From: Viridothelium virens
Lineage: Eukaryota; Ascomycota; Dothideomycetes; Trypetheliales; Trypetheliaceae
Reading direction: 5' to 3'
NCBI GenBank assembly: GCA_010094025.1
Contig: ML991774.1
Coordinates: forward strand, 374,821-438,820
DNA: 64,000 nt
The notes under the pieces were generated by a model. It was not told the DNA's origin. It saw only the letters and a list, made by a program, of their open reading frames with translations, and searched no databases. Each line of letters starts with the position of its first letter. The first letter of the stretch is position 1. The position numbers were made by a program, and so were the translations under genes. This document shows, one piece after another, positions 56,168 to 64,000 of the stretch.

Positions 56168-57919
56168 CTATCCTATGGTATAAGGAGAAGCACCCTCTCC
56201 AAACAGCAAGTGCGGCTTTCTTGCTGCTAGGTCTAAAATTGTCTGCGCAAAAACTGAGTTCGCCCAAGCAAACCAAGATCCTGTTTCTGTAGTTAGCATT
56301 GCATCTAAAAATCAATGGCAGATGTGACACGTACGACTAGACTCCTTGATCCTGTTCACATTGATGCTTTCGTGCACCAAACCTAGCGGACTTGCCCGCT
56401 TCACAAGCTCCATAGCATCAAGAATTTCCTCATCATCATCACTTGTCATTGCCTGCACTAGTAGACTCATTGGCCACGCGTTTTGCAGTCCAATATGCGG
56501 CCCTCCAATACCCTTGAAGTCCTTACCCTTCAGATAGTAAGGGTTCCCCTTCTTCTCTAGTATCATCTTCCGAGTATTCTGATATACTTTATCATCCTTC
56601 TCCACGAATCCCAACAGCGGCAGCGCAAGTAAAGACGGTAAGTTTGCGTCGTCCATGATGATCTGTGAGCCGTATCCATCCACCTCGAATGCAAAGACCT
56701 GTCCATATTTCTTATGGGTCACGACGCCGTGTTCCCAGATCCCAGCTTCGATGCGCTCACCGCGAGCTTGCAACATGTCGCTGCGCGCACTATCGCCATT
56801 CTTGCGCAGCATTGATGCAGCTTTCTTCAGTTCGACAGCCATCATGGCGTTTGCGGGAATCAAAAATCCGAGGATAGTCGCATCGTCACTGGGGCGAAAC
56901 GTGCTGCGAATGAGTCCGGTACCGCTATTAAGGGGGTTGCCATTGCCATTGAGGGTGAGAGTCTCGGTTCCAGCCTGGGTTTTCCGCTTGAACGTGTATT
57001 TGTTTTTATTGAGAGCGCCGAGCTTGGGATCGAATGTTGGCAGTTCCTGCTCACCTAAAGTCCGTTGAAGGACATCCAAAGCTTTATGCCAGCGTGGAGT
57101 AATGAAGGAGGTAGAGCCTGTTTGCGCGTAGAATTGATTCGAAAGTGCTAGAAAGTGGGCTAGCGAATCCAGTTCATATTTACATTCGAAGACAAAAGAA
57201 GGTTCGGGAGCCGGATGGATTTCGTCGTCCTGGTTGTTATTTACAGGCGATAGTCCGCTTGGAGGCGGCGGTTGGAAGGCGTTGCAGTATGGTGACTCAA
57301 TGACAAACTCAGCCTGGGTATTGATTGCACCAAGTATCAAATTGAAGATCTTCTTGTCTTTCTTAGCCAGAGGCTGGTACTGTCTTAACTGGTTCGTCGA
57401 GTCTCTGAGCCATTCTGCATCAATGTCCCCTGTAACTATGAAGCTTTGCGCTCCTTGCCATTTCGATTGATCTTTCCAATTCATCAACGGCTGTTGTGAT
57501 CTCTTTTCAGTCCCATCGACGTGCCAACGTACAGTGGTATCGACTGTATTTGGAAAAGCGTTCTCGAAAATCCGAGCCATGTCCTTATCTTGCATTTTCG
57601 AGCCAATATCCGTGATGACTTGTTCGACCAAAGGCGACTCGAAGGTCCGGCATTGTGGGGCTGGCCGCTGGAAAGGCAGCTTCATCGGACCTTCACTATA
57701 TGGGTGACTATCCAGAAGCTTAGAAATGAAGCACGTGGAATGTTTTGGCACGTTGACATACTGTTGATATTTCGCATACTTCTCGTACGCAGGGCAGATA
57801 TCCTTGTACCTGCTTGAATATGATGGTGATTTGAGTGGCTGTATAGGCGGAACCGCATTGGCGACATGTCCAGCGACAATGGCAAGAAGCGCCAGCGGAA
57901 TAGCTGAAGGATTGACCAT
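56168..57919 (-). CDS. Glycoside hydrolase family 125 exo-alpha-1,6-mannosidase
   Basis: GH125 enzymes remove alpha-1,6-linked mannose and may trim mannan or N-glycans. Exons 56335-57919 and 56168-56286 (intron 48 nt, GTACGT...CTACAG) give 567 residues. A hydrophobic N-terminal signal (IPLALLAIVAGHVANAVPP) implies the secretory route. Blocks seen: CRTFESPLVEQVITDIGSKM, FENAFPNTVDTTVRWH, SFIVTGDIDAEWLRDSTNQL (the acidic site region), YCNAFQPPP, FVFECKYELDSLAHFLALS, IRSTFRPSDDATILGFLIPA, VFAFEVDGYGSQIIMDDANL, and GIGGPHIGLQNAWPMSLLVQ. After the intron it ends SWFAWANSVFAQTILDL and GEGASPYTIG. Length and motifs fit an intact family member. The transporter starts 282 bp downstream on the same strand. 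Confidence 0.93.
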
Positions 57920-58428
57920 TATGAGAGTACTCTGGGCATCAGCCCTTCGAAACGAGGACTACGTCTCCGTACCGCAAGCGGCGACTGCTACTTTGAAGTT
58001 GATATTCACAAAGACATGGATAGGTTGCAAAAGCCGAATGGAATAATTAGTGATGCTAATCAGAGAAAAGGATGTACTGCGGAACTCAGATATTGCACAT
58101 CGTCGAGTAAAATTCCAAGAAGCTGTTTCAAGCCTCTAGGTACTTCCCCAAGTGCTGTGGAAGATGATTGCGGACCACGTTCCTGAGACAATCCCAGGCG
58201 TTCTCTCGCATGCGGCGGAAGCTCGGACCAGCCGCTTTTAGCCAGGTGGAAGGCGAAATACTTGAAGGCCACAAAAACGGGCAAATCTATAACATTTTGT
58301 CTATGCCGAACTACTATCTCGCCATTCTCTGTGCGTTTGAGACGAAAACCAATCACGTTATTTTCGTTGGTCTGTATCTCTCCAATATCGACAGCCATTT
58401 GATCCAATCATCCACAATTACTGGATAT
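57920..58428. other. Intergenic: GH125 promoter and epimerase 3' region
   Basis: A 509-bp stretch. A minus-strand frame at 58060-58407 is open but starts within the probable 3' UTR of the epimerase gene and has no family features. Confidence 0.5.
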
Positions 58429-59825
<1,397 letters not shown>

Positions 59826-61000
59826 GATTGCTATGCAATTCGGAGTATAGACGACCAGATATCAATTGTGGGGGAGTTTGTGTGTTTGGGTTCGAGTGTC
59901 TGCATGTGGAGAACCTGGCAGCTCACAACTTTAAACGTGTGCAAAAACAAGCGGTGGGGCTCAGTGAGCTCTAGCAGGACGTTAGTGCGAGCTGGGCAAG
60001 GGTCTGTGGCTCGGCCCGTCAGCCAATCAAAAACGATGGCTTTCACCTCAGTGCGGCGGTTCGATCAGCTCACCAAGGCATATGCACACCTGGCCGGAAT
60101 TGTTTGCCGCACCCTGAATGAGGGTCGTGCTGGGCAAAGCCAATCAGGATCTATGAAACAGCCGCGTTTCCTTTTGTGATTATCTGCCCTACTCTGACCA
60201 TCACGGCCATGCTCAGAGACATTCCTCGCAGTGATGGTTCGGCGCAGATAAAATAATGACAATGACGCAGGTGACGCATGTCAAGCGGGCCATCAGCCTG
60301 GGTTCCTGGCGCGGCCACACGATCGGACCGCGCTAGCAGGGTTGACATGCCGGAAACAGACCTTCAGAGATGCGGCCCATCACAGTCCACAAACAAAGCA
60401 GCGCTGGCATCCAAGTATAAGTCTAAGATTTTCCCTTCGCCAACCGAGACCGAACTTCGCAGATCGAGATACACCACCTCTCAGCCACTTCTATGCAATT
60501 CAGCCAGGTCGCACCACCTTCTAAAGCTTCTCATAGCAGGGTCGTCCGCACGCGCTTTGGCACCTCAAAACACCGCGTCCTGAGACGGCACAATACGCAA
60601 TTATACAATATCACCTCACGACCCACACCTAGGTAGGTATTGTCGGACCTGGAGCACCTGACTAGACAATCAAGTAAACGCGTAAGTTCAATACCCCTAT
60701 TGTCACTTTTGTGATATTCCAATCTACACAATGGAAAAGTGTACATTATTGTAGCTCTCTAATATAAGAGTCCTCTCCCCCTCGCTCTGTCTTTCTTTCC
60801 TCGTACCATCATTTCCGAACTTCTTACTTCTACTTCGCAATCCCTCCACCAATTTTCGCTCTCATATTTCTGATCCACCTCTCTGATAACATACTTCTCT
60901 CATCCTCATACTCCTCCTCATCCACATCCACATCCTCATCTTCATCCTCATCTCATTGAATCCATAGGGGTCGATCCCTTCACGCCAACCCATCGAAACC
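59826..61000. promoter_or_regulatory. Divergent promoter region GAL10/SUN gene
   Basis: This 1.18-kb spacer carries two CCAAT words in the same orientation (60023-60027 and 60140-60144), both in the form CCAATCA, candidates for the fungal CCAAT-binding complex. The part nearest the SUN start (60770-60960) is a CT-rich leader ending in TCATCC-type microsatellite repeats (about 60899-60957). There is no supported gene. Confidence 0.5.
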
Positions 61001-62724
61001 ATGTCTCAGACACCTGGATCGGCCCGTCGCGCCACTCGCTCGGTCGCTAACCGCAGCCCTGGAGCCCACCCTCTCGTCTCTCTGCCAATGACTGACTCCT
61101 CCCGCCGGACCAGCAGACCGTCCGGTAACCTTCCCGGAGTGGACGCTGCCCACTCCTCCGCATATGGTGCTCGCCCGAGAGCGGTCCTTCCGGGACTGGG
61201 CTCACAGCTGCACGCTGGCGAGGTAGGCCTCGATGAAGCGATCGCAGCTGAGGCGGGGCCGGCTCCGATCGCCGAAGAGCCGCAGGAGCGGACCGCCAGC
61301 GTGCAGGGGGAGCAGACTGTCGTGCCGGAGGAGCAGACTGTCGTGCCGGAGCGGAGCTTTGTCCGCGAGGCGGGTGCGGTTGCCGCGCGCCGGCAGAAGG
61401 CGAGGAGACCGTAAGTGCCCACAGGACCAATGGATCAGTTATGAACATCCTGCTGACTAGTTGCAGAGAGCCATCCCCGAGGGAGGGAAGGCAGGCTCGC
61501 CGGGCCCGGGAGAGGCTCGACGAGGAGGTGACCCAGCTCTCGTAAGTCTCTCCGATTCATATATCATCTCAGGTACTCAGGCTCACACAAAATAGTTTCT
61601 GGGTCCAATACTACAACTGGATTGTGTGCTTCTGCGTTGCTGTGCTCGTGTTCATCATCGGTGCATCGTTCGCCACCGTGCTGGTGGACATGCAGTTTGC
61701 CTCGTGGGTCGACGAGGCATCCAAGGGGATGCAAGCCATGTCTTCGGACATGGTCAAGGAGATCGTGAGGGAGGAAGTCCAGAGCGTCTTGCCTCCTTCG
61801 ACCCTTTCTCCTCCACCTCCGCCCCCGCCTCCGCCTCCAAGCTTTGAGCCCGAGGACGACCCCATCGAAGCCGTCGTTGGCCACTTCAAGGTCAACTTCC
61901 TGTCAGCATACCTTGGCGCCGCCGTGGACCCCTACCTCACTTCGCCCACGCAAAGGGGCGATGAGGGGTGGGTGAGTCGGATCTACCGCCGATTCTTCCT
62001 CCCAAGCGCGCCCAACAAGCCCATCGCGGCGTTGATGCCTTGGGAAGACGCGGGAGATGCATGGTGTGCTGCCCCGACAGAGGTGGGGCTCAACCACAAC
62101 GACGGCACCCACGCGAAGGCTCAGCTGGCGGTCATCATGCCCTACTCAGTGTACCCGACCACCTTCACGGTCGAGCACATCCCACTGAGCGGCACCCTCG
62201 ACATCCACAGCACTCCGCAATGGCTCGAGCTGTGGGCTCACGTCCCCGACATGGCTCTCCGCGACGCCCTCACCGAGGAGATCGACAAAGTGATGGAGAG
62301 CGGGCTCCTCGACAAGGACAACGAGGAGCCGGACAACCACAGCCCGCTCTCCCAAAAGGACCCCTCCGCCTTCCGCGCCCGCGACGCCAAGCCGACCGCG
62401 GGCCTCAGCCTCGCCGCCCAGCGCAAACTGAACCTCGGCGGGCCGTGGGAGGTGCCCAGCGACTTCGTCCGCGTCGGCCGCTTCCGCTACGACATCGCGG
62501 CCCGCCACTTCGTGCAGACCTTCGACCTCCCCGTCAGCCTCGTCGACTGGATCGCGACCAACAAGGTCCTGATCCGCGTCACGCAGACGTACGGCCGCGA
62601 GTGGACCTGCATGTATCGCTTCCGGCTCGGCGGCCAGCTGGCGGAGCCGGCGACGGCGTACGTGAGCCAGGAGGTGGCGGAGCAGCGCGAGGCGGCGGTG
62701 CAAGCGTCGTGGAAGTGGTTCTGA
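61001..62724 (+). CDS. SUN-domain inner nuclear membrane protein (Sad1-like)
   Basis: SUN proteins span the inner nuclear membrane and pair with KASH proteins to link chromatin or the spindle-pole body to the cytoskeleton. Exons 61001-61410, 61467-61541 and 61596-62724 (introns 56 and 54 nt, both GTAAGT) give 537 residues. The basic, Ser/Arg-rich N-terminus faces the nucleoplasm. A span, WIVCFCVAVLVFIIGASFAT, lies near residue 170, followed by a short helical linker and ten consecutive prolines. The SUN-like domain is divergent: DAGDAWCAAP stands where G-N-C-W is usual, then LAVIMPYSVYPTTFTVEHIP and STPQWLELWAHV. It ends with a later block TYGREWTCMYRFRLGG. Third-codon positions are strongly G/C. 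Skew island 6 lies in exon 3. The assignment rests on the YPT...VEHIP...P-x-W block and topology. Confidence 0.75.
61306..61347 (+). repeat. 21-bp in-frame tandem duplication in SUN gene
   Basis: A 21-nt unit is repeated twice without change and encodes EQTVVPE twice in the nucleoplasmic region. Confidence 0.9.
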
Positions 62725-62810
62725 TGGGCTGCTTTCGGAGTGGAGCGGTGGCCTGAGCCAGCACAGCACGCGGATTACAGTTGTCAGTTGCATAGAGGGG
62801 CGATGGGAAG
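62010..62810. other. Strand-skew island 6 (C-rich then G-rich)
   Basis: Weaker than the others: 55 C and 35 G in 62341-62460, then 57 G and 27 C in 62641-62760, switching near 62590. It spans the 3' end of the plus-strand SUN gene and continues past the stop codon. Confidence 0.6.
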
Positions 62811-64000
62811 ATTGGATATTAGAGTCGGCGCTTTTCTCGGGGTGCATTGTTGTGTTACGCCTTGGCATCACTGGAGGACTTACCTGTTTTCTGCAAATGA
62901 TACCACTCAGCGAGGAGTTTAGATGGCCGCATGTTGCATTTCTGTCGGCGACCACAGCAAGGAGTTTTGGCTTATGACGGTCCAATTCTTTATTACAGAT
63001 ACCCTGGGAAGGAGTTCACATTGAGAGCGCGGTTCTCTAGAGCCTGCAGCTAGGACTTTGTTTTTGAATGGGAGCGCGGTCCTTTTGTATAGGTCCTGCA
63101 GCTTGGTATATGCGTGGGAGCGCGGTTCTCAAGGACCTGCAGCCAGGACTTCAAGACACCAGAGAGTTTATTTTTGTGGATGTAATAGCAAATAAAGTTT
63201 GTATACGAGCGCGATGTTTCCTCACGGGATACTCTAGGTTCAAATCGTTCTGATATTGTCTTTCCCTCCGATGCTGCATCATTCAGTCCATGTAGCATTG
63301 CCGGTACTTAACGATGATTATAGGTGCTCAATGTACGGAGTACGTAGTACTACGTTCTAAGGTGGCAATCTTCAACAGTGCAGCACCGCAGGTTGCCAGT
63401 CAGAGGCGGAGCCGCAAGGACCGCGGAATTTTACTCCGTACTAAACACATTGTCGGTCTGAGATTGCCACTATCTTCTTGGTTACTTCGGTTGGCTAACT
63501 CAAAGAGCTTAGTGCGACCCTTGGCTCAGTTCATAATCCATAAGCTTTCACAGCCATCATAGAACGGACCATGGAGTACCGTGTCTATCTGCGTGTAGTT
63601 GGGACTATTGGCCGGCCTCTTCCCAAGCGAAGGCAAACATGAGAAGAAGATCTGACCTTCGGGAAACCAGTCGACCGAAGAAGCGGTTTACTTTGAGTGC
63701 AGGGAGTACCTAAAACGGAATTCTCGTGACTCGGCAACACGAAAGCACGTCATACTTTTCCTACTCAGGAATCATGTTGCGATGTCGCTTAGCACAGCTA
63801 GTCCTTACCACACCCTGTCTGCTCGCATTGCAAAGAAAACCTTTTGTTCTAGATTAGGGAAGCACGGGTAGCTGAGATGAATCCTTGCAGCCTCACCGAT
63901 AGCATATTCCTCTCCTAAAAGAGCTATCTTGGGAATATGAAACTGGCATATGACCTACAGAAACGGCGGGCACAGCTTGGTCCTGCAGAATTCGCATCAT
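62725..64000. other. Gene-free right end
   Basis: I see no gene in 1.28 kb on either strand; the longest frames (62740-62922, 63314-63562) have no family features. It contains a degenerate tandem repeat (63025-63151) and two copies of the ACTCCGTAC 9-mer (63333-63341 reversed, 63433-63441). Confidence 0.6.
63025..63151 (+). repeat. Degenerate 46-47 bp tandem repeat, three units
   Basis: Units start at 63025, 63072 and 63118, each with GAGCGCGGT followed about 18 bp later by CCTGCAGC. A decayed fourth start (GAGCGCGA) is at 63207. Noncoding minisatellite-like sequence downstream of the SUN gene. Confidence 0.8.

Noticed and set aside
58060-58407. 115-codon minus-strand frame
   Set aside because: Lies in the probable 3' UTR of the epimerase gene; no features.
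61968-62756. 262-codon plus-strand frame and a 279-codon minus-strand frame
   Set aside because: Arg/Pro-rich shadows of the GC-rich SUN exon.
63200-63250. Possible tRNA B box (GGTTCAAATC) near 63237
   Set aside because: No A box at the right distance and no cloverleaf can be formed.

Overview
The window is nuclear DNA of a filamentous ascomycete (Pezizomycotina, perhaps Eurotiomycetes-like). Genes carry 46-141 nt GT-AG introns with short branch points near the acceptor, intergenic gaps are 0.1-1.5 kb, and the gene content is fungal (GH125 mannosidase, Trs85, Kap114, a fungal-only membrane hydrolase). I see no ribosomal or transfer RNA gene, no transposon, no virus-like element and no CRISPR. 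Exon boundaries below were worked out by hand from splice sites, reading frame and remembered family sequences; no alignment was run.

Layout: a partial SEC1 (-) and the mitochondrial helicase SUV3 (+) diverge at the left edge; TRAPP subunit TRS31 (+) follows. From 5.2 to 15.3 kb lies a mirrored four-gene block: a membrane glycosyltransferase-like gene and UDP-glucose dehydrogenase on the minus strand, then a nucleotide-sugar-transporter-like gene and a second member of the same glycosyltransferase family on the plus strand. Next come a 1337-residue GMC oxidoreductase/hydrolase fusion (-), a membrane alpha/beta-hydrolase-like gene (-), a SNF2-PHD remodeller (+), an S28 peptidase (+), a DJ-1/Hsp31-like gene (-), REV7 (-), importin KAP114 (+), a zinc-independent-looking alcohol/quinone dehydrogenase (-), RAD18 (+), a CHMP7-like ESCRT-III gene (-), TRS85 (-), a CCA1-TTI2 fusion (+), FIG4 (-), a major-facilitator transporter (-), a GH125 mannosidase (-), UDP-glucose 4-epimerase (-) and a SUN-domain protein (+). 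The last 1.3 kb has no recognisable gene.

Themes: nucleotide-sugar and glycan work (dehydrogenase, epimerase, transporter, two glycosyltransferase-like proteins, mannosidase); membrane traffic (Sec1, Trs31, Trs85, Fig4, CHMP7); genome care (Rev7, Rad18, Tti2 part, SNF2, SUN).

The most unusual signal is not a gene. Six GC-rich islands, about 8-15 kb apart, each run from strongly C-rich to strongly G-rich on the plus strand, always with the same polarity although four of the host genes are on the minus strand and two on the plus strand. They cross introns and bend the encoded protein composition. I know of no standard feature type for this; replication-origin or recombination-hotspot asymmetry are possible readings.
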